A stretch of 25,385 bases of DNA from Lachnospiraceae bacterium (GTDB lineage Bacteria; Bacillota; Clostridia; Lachnospirales; Lachnospiraceae). Location of the stretch: the NCBI GenBank assembly GCA_009774615.1, contig VSOC01000042.1, forward strand, positions 2,552-27,936, written 5' to 3'. The position numbers and the translations under genes were made by a program. Every line of letters starts with the position of its first letter. The first letter of the stretch is position 1. The notes beneath the pieces were generated by a model, which did no database searches, was not told where the DNA came from, and saw nothing but the letters and a program-made list of their open reading frames with translations. Of this stretch, positions 8,170 through 15,160 are shown in pieces.

Positions 8170-9447
8170 ATGATTTTTTCACCAGTCACCCGTCTGCGGG
8201 GGGAAGTTAAGGTTCCCGGGGACAAGTCCATCTCCCACCGCAGCGTTATGTTTGGTTCCATTGCCCGGGGAACGACCGAAATTACCGGGTTTCTCCCCGG
8301 CGCGGACTGCCTGTCCACGATTTCCTGCTTTAAAAACATGGGCGTAGCCATCGAACAGGACGGCGAACATGTTCTGGTTCACGGCAGCGGGCTTTATGGA
8401 CTGAAAGCGCCGGAAAAGGTTCTGGACTGCGGGAACAGCGGAACCACCACCCGCCTGATTTCCGGAATTCTTGCCGGACAGGACTTTGACGTCACCCTTA
8501 CCGGGGACGCTTCTATTCAGAAACGACCGATGAGGCGAATTATCGACCCGTTAACCCAGATGGGCGCTTCGATTTCCAGTATCCCGGGAAACGGCTGTGC
8601 ACCGCTGGCTATCCGCGGGCAGAGGCTTCACGGCATCCACTATAACTCCCCGGTAGCCTCTGCCCAGGTCAAATCTGCCATCCTTTTGGCCGGATTATAT
8701 GCCGAGGGAAAAACCTGTGTCACAGAACCCTATGTTTCCCGAAATCACTCGGAATTAATGCTGAACTACTTCGGTGCCGATGTCCAAACAGAAGGGACAA
8801 CCGCTTGTCTTCATCCCGGAAAAGAACTCTGTGCACGCCCGGTCAATGTCCCCGGAGATATCTCCTCGGCGGCCTTCTTCCTTGCCGCAGGACTCATCGT
8901 TCCCCATGCCGAAATCCTTATCCGCAATGTGGGAATAAACCCGACCCGTGACGGTATTATCCGGGTCTGCCGGGAAATGGGCGGAGATATCACCCTCCTG
9001 AATGAAGATTTTCATTCTGCTGAACCCACGGCAGATATTCTGGTGCGGCATAAAAGTCTTCACGGAACCGAAATCGGCGGAGCCATCATCCCCACCCTGA
9101 TCGATGAACTTCCCGTACTGGCGGCCATGGCATGTTTTGCCGAAGGAACGACGATTATTCGGGATGCCGCAGAATTAAAGGTTAAAGAATCCAACCGCAT
9201 TGCCGTTATGGTTCATCATCTGACGGCTATGGGAGCCGATGTGGAAGAAACCGAAGACGGAATGATTATCCACGGGGGAAAACCCCTCCACGGTGCCCTT
9301 ATCGACAGCCATCTCGACCACCGGATAGCCATGACCTTTGCCGTTGCCGCATTAAACGCCGAGGGGCAGACCGAAATAACCGGTGCCGAATGCGTCAATA
9401 TCTCTTATCCGAATTTTTATCAGGATTTAAAAAAACTGTCACAATAA
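8170..9447 (+). CDS. aroA: 3-phosphoshikimate 1-carboxyvinyltransferase (EPSP synthase)
   Basis: A 425-residue enzyme that joins PEP to shikimate 3-phosphate, the sixth step of the shikimate pathway. VPGDKSISHRS (near 15-25) carries the conserved Lys and Arg that bind both substrates. DCGNSGTTTRL is the PEP-binding loop. PVASAQVKSAILLAGL, the RNHSE segment and DHRIAM (383-388) complete the signature of the two inside-out barrels. The GNSGTTTRL loop differs from the GNAGTAMRP of enterobacterial, glyphosate-sensitive class I enzymes and is more like other Gram-positive enzymes. AAAGGAT precedes the ATG. The gene ends the operon, just before a strong terminator. Confidence 0.96.
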   Translation: MIFSPVTRLRGEVKVPGDKSISHRSVMFGSIARGTTEITGFLPGADCLSTISCFKNMGVAIEQDGEHVLVHGSGLYGLKAPEKVLDCGNSGTTTRLISGILAGQDFDVTLTGDASIQKRPMRRIIDPLTQMGASISSIPGNGCAPLAIRGQRLHGIHYNSPVASAQVKSAILLAGLYAEGKTCVTEPYVSRNHSELMLNYFGADVQTEGTTACLHPGKELCARPVNVPGDISSAAFFLAAGLIVPHAEILIRNVGINPTRDGIIRVCREMGGDITLLNEDFHSAEPTADILVRHKSLHGTEIGGAIIPTLIDELPVLAAMACFAEGTTIIRDAAELKVKESNRIAVMVHHLTAMGADVEETEDGMIIHGGKPLHGALIDSHLDHRIAMTFAVAALNAEGQTEITGAECVNISYPNFYQDLKKLSQ

Positions 9448-9467
9448 GGGGGCATCTTGCCCCCTTT
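9446..9467. terminator. Terminator at the end of the aromatic operon
   Basis: AAGGGGGC (9446-9453) pairs with GCCCCCTT (9459-9466) around a 5-nt loop, followed by T and pyrimidines. It lies between the convergent aroA and secreted-protein genes and can act in both directions. Confidence 0.85.
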
Positions 9468-9487
9468 CCTATGTACAATCACATGTA

Positions 9488-10321
9488 TTAATACGCATTG
9501 ATAAATGCAAAATTATCGAGCAGTTCCATCGTCACATCCGGGTCATCCTGCAGATGCCAGAAATGCGTGTTTCCCTCCAGGGTTACATGGTCAACCTGCA
9601 GGATCGCATCGATTTCCGACAAGGTATACTCGTCCTTTTCAAAATTTAAAAGCTCTGCATTCGTGCCGAAGATACGCACGGCAATATCGTTTTTATAATC
9701 AATCCGTACATCCTCGTTTTTGTCCAGTTCATAATTAATATGATAATCAAACTTCCCCGCTGCATAATCTTCGGTTTCTTCCATTTCCCCGGTAACACCC
9801 AGGATTTCTTCCACCTGGCTGCGGCTTCGGCCAATGCAGTCGATAAACGGCTGCTTGATAAAATTTCTGCCGATTGTGCGGTCAATCGCCAGTTCTCCCT
9901 GCGGGCCTGCATCCTCCAAAGCCGCTGAAGCCTGCATGAATTCTTCCTGCGGCACTCCCGCAGCCTGTGCCGTTTTTGTGCCCTGCTGTATCCCCGCAGC
10001 CGACACGACACCAGAGCCGGATGCTATATCTCCTGTAACAGCACCTGCACCTGCCGCCGGTATATCACTCTCCGCTATCTGTGTTCCTGTTTCGGGTTTT
10101 GGTTCTACGATGATCTCGGCAGGTTCTGCGGTTTTTGCACCTGCTGCCCCGGCAGTTTCTCCGAGTGTATTTCTGCCTGTGCTGCTGCCGGCCACAACAC
10201 CGGAGCCCGCTGCCGCATCATTTCCTATACCCTGTACCCACATATCCGCCATTGCCGCCGGAGCAGCACTTAATATCAGACCGGCAGACAAAGCGCCGGT
10301 AATCAGCCATCTTTTTTTCAT
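9488..10321 (-). CDS. Secreted protein of unknown function, Ala/Gly-rich linker
   Basis: I do not recognise this 277-residue protein. Residues 1-25 are a clear Sec signal peptide (MKKRW, hydrophobic core, cleavage after AMA). Residues about 26-150 are low-complexity, rich in Ala, Gly, Pro and Glu, with GSGVV occurring twice. They look like a flexible linker. Residues about 160-277 are a compact acidic domain starting near RTIGRNFIKQPF, with alternating strands (FDYHINYEL, VRIDYK, AVRIFG) and a final aromatic stretch. GAAGGA precedes the ATG. It is the last gene of a minus-strand group after the cytidylate-kinase-like gene (about 60 bp apart). No lipobox, sortase signal or membrane anchor is visible, so it is probably released or surface-associated. 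Confidence 0.75.
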   Translation of the reverse strand: MKKRWLITGALSAGLILSAAPAAMADMWVQGIGNDAAAGSGVVAGSSTGRNTLGETAGAAGAKTAEPAEIIVEPKPETGTQIAESDIPAAGAGAVTGDIASGSGVVSAAGIQQGTKTAQAAGVPQEEFMQASAALEDAGPQGELAIDRTIGRNFIKQPFIDCIGRSRSQVEEILGVTGEMEETEDYAAGKFDYHINYELDKNEDVRIDYKNDIAVRIFGTNAELLNFEKDEYTLSEIDAILQVDHVTLEGNTHFWHLQDDPDVTMELLDNFAFINAY

Positions 10322-10382
10322 CGGTTTACTATCCTTCTTTCCCTTTATTTCACGGACTTACCCTTATTCTTACAGAAAATCC

Positions 10383-11024
10383 TTATTCCACAGAAAATCC
10401 TTTTAAGCGGATATAGTCCTTAATCAGCGTAACCATTTCTTCAAATTCAAGGCGGCTGCTGTTAATGGGCAGATCATAACAATCCATATCCATCCAGTCC
10501 CTTCCGGCAAAATACCGGTAGTATTCTTTTCTTTCCTTATCAATGCGCTTAATCCGCTTTACGGCTTCTTTTTCATCGACCTTGTCCACATCCATAACCC
10601 GGCGAATCCTGGTTTCCATATTGGCATAGACAAAGATCCGGATTAATTCATCCAGATTTTCTTTTTCCAGCACGTAATCCGCACATCTTCCGGCAAATAT
10701 ACAGTTCTCCTCTGCGGCCAGCCTGCGGATAAGGTTCGACTGAAAGCGGAATAAATTCTCGGGCTTTGTCAGATTCCCTTCGCTTTTTGGCAGATCGAGA
10801 TCCGGCTTCATCTCCTTAACCATGCGGTAGAGCAGATTATTCCCTGCTTTTTCATCTGCCAGCCGGAAATACTGCTCGCCGATAGCGCTGGTTTCCGATG
10901 TCAGTTTTAAAATCTCTTCATCATAAAAATGGATGCCCAGTTCCTCGGCCAACATCTTGCCGACAATCCTTCCGCCGCTTCCATACTGTCTTCCAATCGT
11001 AATCACAAAATGATTATTCTTCAT
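10383..11024 (-). CDS. Cytidylate kinase-like family protein
   Basis: A 213-residue P-loop protein of the cytidylate-kinase-2 group (PF13189 type). The phosphate-binding loop reads GRQYGSGG at 11-18. HFYDEEIL follows, as in CMP kinases, and FAGRCADYVL with an arginine-rich RIRRVMDVDKVDEKEAVKRI segment resembles the lid and the arginine cluster. This family differs from the housekeeping Cmk, and its substrate is generally unknown. AGGAGG lies upstream of the ATG. It lies about 66 bp after the TetR gene on the same strand and may be co-transcribed with it and with the secreted protein downstream. Confidence 0.88.
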   Translation of the reverse strand: MKNNHFVITIGRQYGSGGRIVGKMLAEELGIHFYDEEILKLTSETSAIGEQYFRLADEKAGNNLLYRMVKEMKPDLDLPKSEGNLTKPENLFRFQSNLIRRLAAEENCIFAGRCADYVLEKENLDELIRIFVYANMETRIRRVMDVDKVDEKEAVKRIKRIDKERKEYYRYFAGRDWMDMDCYDLPINSSRLEFEEMVTLIKDYIRLKGFSVE

Positions 11025-11090
11025 CCTAATGCCTCCTTCATTTCAATACATTGCAATCCCAAGCCATCGTTTTTATTCTTCTGCTTTCCT

Positions 11091-11738
11091 TCATCCTTTT
11101 GACTCGTCCGCCGCCATCTCCTGCCGCTTCTGGCTTAAAAATCCCAGGGTATTCTGCGGAATTTCCATACTTTTTTCCTGCATCTGTGCAAATGCGGACA
11201 GGGTTTTGCGGATTTGTTCATGGCTGATGGGCACTAAGTAATTATCCAGGGTAATGGTAAGAATAGTAAGGACGATTCTTGCAGTTTCCTGCGGATATGC
11301 ACAGCAGATTTTTCCCTCTTCAATACCCTGAAGGAAAATATCCGTCAATATCGGCTGCATCTTGGAGATAATCACCTGGGCAAACTTCTGATGGATTAAT
11401 GCACTCTGCTGCTGCTCATTAAAACTGTTCATCGCCTCCTGACGCTTTAACTCCATGGAAGAATCCAGACACGCCTGGTAAATAATTTTCATCTTTTCAA
11501 AAACATCCATATCCTGAGAAGCCGCCAATACCCTGCCTTCGTCTAAAACCCGGGAATAGGAACGCTCGATAACCGCCTCAATAATCTCGTTTTTCGAGGA
11601 AAAGTAGTAATAAATACTTCCCTTCCCTATTCCTGCTTTTTGTGCAATCTCCTGAACGGAAATCGATGAAACACAGGAAGCTGACATTAATTCCTGCATT
11701 GCATCCAGAATTAATTCCCGTTTATTTTGATTTTTCAT
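11091..11738 (-). CDS. TetR/AcrR family repressor (TetR-1), divergent from the SCP2 operon
   Basis: A 215-residue one-component regulator. The N-terminal TetR DNA-binding domain has its helix-turn-helix at about 28-47 (VQEIAQKAGIGKGSIYYYF). The rest is an all-helical ligand and dimer domain without close assignable homology. A weak AGGG lies 8 nt before the ATG. The gene is divergent from the operon starting at 11925. A 15-bp perfect palindrome sits just downstream of that operon's -10 box, so repression of the SCP2-hydrolase-condensation-ACP-ligase operon is the natural inference. The ligand may be an acyl-CoA or lipid, as for other TetR proteins beside lipid genes, but that is inference only. 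Confidence 0.92.
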   Translation of the reverse strand: MKNQNKRELILDAMQELMSASCVSSISVQEIAQKAGIGKGSIYYYFSSKNEIIEAVIERSYSRVLDEGRVLAASQDMDVFEKMKIIYQACLDSSMELKRQEAMNSFNEQQQSALIHQKFAQVIISKMQPILTDIFLQGIEEGKICCAYPQETARIVLTILTITLDNYLVPISHEQIRKTLSAFAQMQEKSMEIPQNTLGFLSQKRQEMAADESKG

Positions 11739-11782
11739 AAAAATCCCTCAATAGTCCTTTTTTCATTGTTCATACCTTATTC

Positions 11783-11788
11783 AGTATA
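11783..11788 (-). promoter_or_regulatory. Possible -10 box of the TetR-1 gene
   Basis: On the minus strand, TATACT lies about 45 nt before the TetR-1 start. No good -35 hexamer is seen at 16-18 nt, so the promoter is weak, regulated or misplaced. Confidence 0.35.
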
Positions 11789-11814
11789 ACAGATTCATTC
11801 AGAAAAATCTACAC

Positions 11815-11843
11815 TTGACTGGAAATCAAAAACATGTTATGGT
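11815..11843 (+). promoter_or_regulatory. Promoter of the SCP2/condensation/ACP/ligase operon
   Basis: -35 TTGACT (11815-11820), 17-nt spacer, -10 TATGGT (11838-11843). Transcription would start near 11850, placing the palindrome at 11858-11872 about 8 nt downstream of the start. Confidence 0.7.
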
Positions 11844-11857
11844 TAGCATAAAGATTT

Positions 11858-11872
11858 TCGACCGACGGTCGA
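11858..11872. promoter_or_regulatory. Palindromic TetR-1 operator
   Basis: TCGACCG-A-CGGTCGA is a perfect 15-bp palindrome with 7-bp arms, extended outward by ATTTT-type flanks. It lies in the divergent intergenic region between TetR-1 and SCP2, directly after the operon's promoter, as expected for a TetR operator. Assignment to this regulator is by position. Confidence 0.8.
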
Positions 11873-11924
11873 TTTTCTTAAACCAAAGAAATATACACGT
11901 AAATTCATTGAAGGAGAGTTTCTT

Positions 11925-12245
11925 ATGACCTACGAACAATTATTCCGGACAATAAAAGAAATGTTTATGAAAGCCGATGTCAGCAATGTCAGCGAGCACC
12001 TTGCATTCCAGTTTAATATTACGGGAGAAGGGGAAGGCGCATTCTACGCCGAAGTAAAAGACGGCGTTCTCTATGTGGAGCCTTATGAATATTATGACCG
12101 CGACGCTATCTTTATCTGCAGCGCGGACACCCTGCTTAAACTGGCTTCGGGAAAGCTTGACCCGATCTTTGCTTTTACCGTTGGAAAACTTAAAGTTGAA
12201 GGCAGCCTGGAAAAGGCCATGATGCTTCAGAAATTTATTCAGTAA
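11925..12245 (+). CDS. SCP2-like sterol/lipid-binding domain protein
   Basis: A 106-residue single-domain cytoplasmic protein of the SCP2 fold. It has an acidic N-terminal helix (EQLFRTIKEMFMKADVSN) and then strands (AFQFNITGEGEGAFYAEVKDG, YVEPYEYYDRDAIFICSADTLLKLASGKLDPIFAF as successive segments). It ends in VGKLKVEGSLEKAMMLQKF, the usual SCP2 C-terminus, which lines a hydrophobic acyl or sterol pocket. AAGGAGAG lies upstream of the ATG. It is the first gene of the TetR-1-controlled operon, 15 bp before the hydrolase. In this context it could hold an acyl chain or lipid product for the neighbouring enzymes. The ligand is not known. Confidence 0.87.
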   Translation: MTYEQLFRTIKEMFMKADVSNVSEHLAFQFNITGEGEGAFYAEVKDGVLYVEPYEYYDRDAIFICSADTLLKLASGKLDPIFAFTVGKLKVEGSLEKAMMLQKFIQ

Positions 12246-12260
12246 GGGGTGAACCTGCAC

Positions 12261-13217
12261 ATGAAAAACTATAAAAAAGCCATCTTTGGCGCTGCCGCTT
12301 TAGGTGCTGCCGGAGAATATGCCCTGGCCCGCTATTTTTTCCGCCGTACCATCCTTCGCCAGAATGCCAAAAGAGGACGCACGATGAATATGTCGGGAAC
12401 GGACTGGGATCTCTATATTCCCAAGATCCATGAAGATAAGGAATGGGTGAGAAACCAGCCCCATGAAGATGTATTTATTACATCCCACGACCAGTTAAAG
12501 CTTCACGGCAGCTTTTTTCCCTGTGAAGGCTCAAAGCGGATCGTGATCTGCTTTCACGGCTACACCAGTGAAGGCTTAAACGACTACTCTTCCATTGCCA
12601 AATTTTACCTGGAACACGGGTTTAACCTTTTGATTGTCGATGAACGCGCCCACGGGCAGAGCGAGGGAACCTATATCGGCTTTGGATGCCTTGACCGGCA
12701 GGATGCCAAAGCCTGGATTGAAGATATCATCCGCCGCTTCGGCGAAGACTGCCAGATTATGCTCCACGGCATTTCCATGGGAGCTGCCACGGTGCTGATG
12801 ACCACCGGTCTTTCCCTTCCGCCCCAGGTAAAGGCAGCCGTATCGGACTGTGCCTTTACTTCCGCCTATGAGGTGTTCCAGTCGGTATTAAAAACCATGT
12901 ACCACCTTCCCTCGTTTCCGCTGATGAACATCGCCGACCGGATGACAAAGCGCAGGGCGGGCTATGGTTTAAATGAATGTAATGCCAGAAATGAAGTAGC
13001 CCATTCCAACACACCCACCCTGTTTATTCACGGCGATAAGGACAGCTTTGTTCCCTGTTCCATGGTTTATGAACTGTACGAGGCGTGCAGCGCCGAAAAA
13101 GAACAGTTAATCATTCCGGGAGCAAGCCATGCCGAAGCCTACTATAAAGATCCGGCTGCCTATGAAGGAGCTATTTTGCAGTTAATACAGAACCATCTAA
13201 CTGCGGACAATGTTTAA
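12261..13217 (+). CDS. Alpha/beta hydrolase with N-terminal membrane anchor (YqkD-like)
   Basis: A 318-residue serine hydrolase. Residues about 7-25 (AIFGAAALGAAGEYALARYF) are hydrophobic and may anchor it to the membrane. The oxyanion segment is FHGYTSEG. The nucleophile elbow GISMG places Ser172, HGDKDSFVP gives Asp261, and GASHAE gives His290, a complete catalytic triad. Closest in style to the Bacillus YqkD group. The start at 12261 was preferred over an in-frame GTG at 12249 because the GGGGTGA that would serve as ribosome binding site covers that GTG. In this operon it could act as a thioesterase or esterase on the ACP-bound or finished lipid; the substrate is unproven. Confidence 0.9.
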   Translation: MKNYKKAIFGAAALGAAGEYALARYFFRRTILRQNAKRGRTMNMSGTDWDLYIPKIHEDKEWVRNQPHEDVFITSHDQLKLHGSFFPCEGSKRIVICFHGYTSEGLNDYSSIAKFYLEHGFNLLIVDERAHGQSEGTYIGFGCLDRQDAKAWIEDIIRRFGEDCQIMLHGISMGAATVLMTTGLSLPPQVKAAVSDCAFTSAYEVFQSVLKTMYHLPSFPLMNIADRMTKRRAGYGLNECNARNEVAHSNTPTLFIHGDKDSFVPCSMVYELYEACSAEKEQLIIPGASHAEAYYKDPAAYEGAILQLIQNHLTADNV

Positions 13218-13267
13218 CCTGCGTACAGACATTTGTGCGCTGCGAATCATCCAGAAAGGAAAACGAA

Positions 13268-14677
13268 ATGAAAACCAGAAAAGGAAACAAAGTTTACCCG
13301 TTGACCAATGCACAGAAGCTGCATTTTTACTGTTTAAAATACTGCCCGAAAAAGCAGGTATTAAACATTGGTGCCAGTCTGACGATTCAGGTAGATCTGG
13401 ATCGGGAGATGCTCAAAAAAAGCATTGAAGAAGCCATCAGCCGCTGCGAGGCCATGCGTCTTCGTTTTGCTGAAGATAAGGAAGGCAATACCTGGCAGTA
13501 TGTCGTAAAACAGGATGATTCGTTTGTCGAACATTTTGACTTCACCGGCTGGACCATGGAAGCGGCCCAGAAAAAGATGGAAGAATGGACAGAAACACCA
13601 TTTCCCCGCTTTGATTCCCCGATGCACCATATCGTAATGATTAAGCTTCCTGACGGTTTCCAGGGCATTTATATTGCTGTGGATCATATGACCATGGATG
13701 CCCAGTCCTTAATTGTCTTTTTCCGCGATGTTATCGAGTTATACTGCCACAAACTTTATCCGGATGAGGTCAGCTATCCTAAGGAAATGTCTTCCTACAT
13801 AAAACAGCTGCAAAAGGATCTGTCCTATGAAGACAACTCCTCTGCCTGTCAGAAAGACCGGGAGTTCTTCCAGAAACTCATCAGCAGTTCCGAACCTGTT
13901 TTTACGGATATCTACGGGCCAGGTAAACTGGAAAAAGAAAGAATAACCAAAAATAACCCGAACCTTCGGGCAGCTACAAACACCTCCAACAATGTTGACG
14001 CCAATATTTCCACCTTCCACTTAGAAACCGAGCCTTCTGCAAGGCTGCACAAGTTCTGCCAGGAACAGCAGATTTCCATGACCTGCCTCTTACTCATGGG
14101 ACTGCGCACCTATTTGCAGAAGGAAAATAACCAGGAAGATGTTTCGGTCAATACCACCATTGCCCGAAGAGCCACTCTTTCCGAAAAGCGTTCCGGCGGA
14201 ACCAGAATTCACAGCTTCCCCTTCCGCACCATTGTCAAGAAAGAGGACAGCTTTATCGAGGGCATTTATAAAATCCGTGATATGCAGAACCAATATTTCC
14301 GCCATGCCAGCTACAGCCCATCCGAATACTATGCTTATCGGAAACAGCTTTACCACCTGGAAGACGGACAAACCTATGAAGGACTGGCTCTGACCTACCA
14401 GCCGCTCTCCATGCGCTATGACGGCCCGGGACTGGATAAACTGGAAGGAATTCAGTATCGTACCTCACGCTACTCCAACGGCGCAGCCGCTCATACGCTC
14501 TATCTGACCGTAAGCGAGAACCCTTCCGACAACGGAATGGATTTTTGCTTTGAATACCAGACCGGTGTAGTTACCCCGGAAAAACTGCAGGAAATTTACT
14601 ATTACCTGTGCCGGATATTATTCCACGGCATTGAGGACTGTTCCCGCAGCGTGGAAGAAATTATGGCCTGGGTGTAG
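13268..14677 (+). CDS. Stand-alone condensation-superfamily acyltransferase
   Basis: A 469-residue protein of the condensation/WS-DGAT/PapA fold. It opens with the family's YPLTNAQKLHF. The catalytic HHxxxDG motif appears as DHMTMDA at 139-145. The second, catalytic His (140) and structural Asp (144) are kept, while the first His is Asp and the Gly is Ala. A later VNTTIARRATLSEK...GTRIHSFPFRTIV segment matches the conserved region after the second lobe. No adenylation or carrier domain is fused, so it is not a classical NRPS module. The start at 13268 has AGAAAGGA upstream; a GTG at 13235 lacks one. An ACP and an acyl ligase follow, which suggests it transfers a carrier-bound acyl group to an amine or hydroxyl. 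The acceptor is unknown. Confidence 0.85.
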   Translation: MKTRKGNKVYPLTNAQKLHFYCLKYCPKKQVLNIGASLTIQVDLDREMLKKSIEEAISRCEAMRLRFAEDKEGNTWQYVVKQDDSFVEHFDFTGWTMEAAQKKMEEWTETPFPRFDSPMHHIVMIKLPDGFQGIYIAVDHMTMDAQSLIVFFRDVIELYCHKLYPDEVSYPKEMSSYIKQLQKDLSYEDNSSACQKDREFFQKLISSSEPVFTDIYGPGKLEKERITKNNPNLRAATNTSNNVDANISTFHLETEPSARLHKFCQEQQISMTCLLLMGLRTYLQKENNQEDVSVNTTIARRATLSEKRSGGTRIHSFPFRTIVKKEDSFIEGIYKIRDMQNQYFRHASYSPSEYYAYRKQLYHLEDGQTYEGLALTYQPLSMRYDGPGLDKLEGIQYRTSRYSNGAAAHTLYLTVSENPSDNGMDFCFEYQTGVVTPEKLQEIYYYLCRILFHGIEDCSRSVEEIMAWV

Positions 14678-14682
14678 GAAGG

Positions 14683-14829
14683 CTTGCATTACTGTTCACG
14701 TAGGTCTGCGCACTTGCTGCGCTGACCGTATGTTAAACCGGGCCAGTGAGCAAAAATCCCATCGACGAAGGCGATTTTCATGGATTTTTGCCCGTTGCTG
14801 TGAACGTGTGAACAGTAACAGACTTGCAT
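14683..14829. repeat. Structured intergenic element with terminal inverted repeats
   Basis: TTACTGTTCAC (14689-14699) and GTGAACAGTAA (14808-14818) are perfect 11-bp inverted ends. Inside are a GCGCA/TGCGC hairpin (about 14708-14722) and a longer stem GCAAAAATCC (14750-14759) / GGATTTTTGC (14782-14791) capped by ATCG/CGAT. CTTGCAT occurs on both sides (14683-14689 and 14823-14829), a possible imperfect target duplication. The element has no reading frame of note and lies between the condensation gene and the ACP gene within one operon. It could be a MITE- or REP-like element or a structured RNA. Confidence 0.7.
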
Positions 14830-14897
14830 ATCTGCAGAGAGTGAAGTAAAATTGATTATTGTAGCTTAATAATACCCAAACAAAGATGGAGGTTAAC

Positions 14898-15125
14898 ATG
14901 TTTAACGAACTAAAGGAAATAATTTGTGAATATGTCGAAATAAATCCCGGGGAAATTACGGAAAATTCCCGGTTTATCGAGGATCTTGGATTTACTTCCT
15001 ATGATTTTATGAGTATGGTGGGTGAACTTGAAGACAAATACGATATTGAGGTTGAAGAGCGGGACGTTATTCAGGTAAAAACCGTTGGCGATGCTGTAAA
15101 ATATATCCAGTCCTTACAGGCATAA
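14898..15125 (+). CDS. Acyl carrier protein (stand-alone, divergent)
   Basis: A 75-residue acidic four-helix carrier protein. The 4'-phosphopantetheine site is Ser34 in GFTSYDF, where the usual DSL is replaced by TSY. The helix after it (MSMVGELEDKYDIEVEE) and the end (VKTVGDAVKYIQSL) are typical ACP sequence. The start at 14898 has GGAGG (14888-14892) 5 nt upstream; the in-frame ATG at 14886 overlaps that site and is unlikely. It lies between the condensation-type transferase and the acyl-AMP ligase. This points to a dedicated carrier for this operon rather than the housekeeping fatty-acid ACP, which would normally sit in a fab operon. A phosphopantetheinyl transferase is not in the window. 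Confidence 0.92.
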   Translation: MFNELKEIICEYVEINPGEITENSRFIEDLGFTSYDFMSMVGELEDKYDIEVEERDVIQVKTVGDAVKYIQSLQA

Positions 15126-15160
15126 AATGATGCTCAGACAGAAATGGAGGAAAATTTTCG

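Noticed and set aside
14683..14829. CTTGCAT flanks as a clean target-site duplication
   Set aside because: The left copy touches the inverted end but the right copy is four bases away from it, so the match may be chance.
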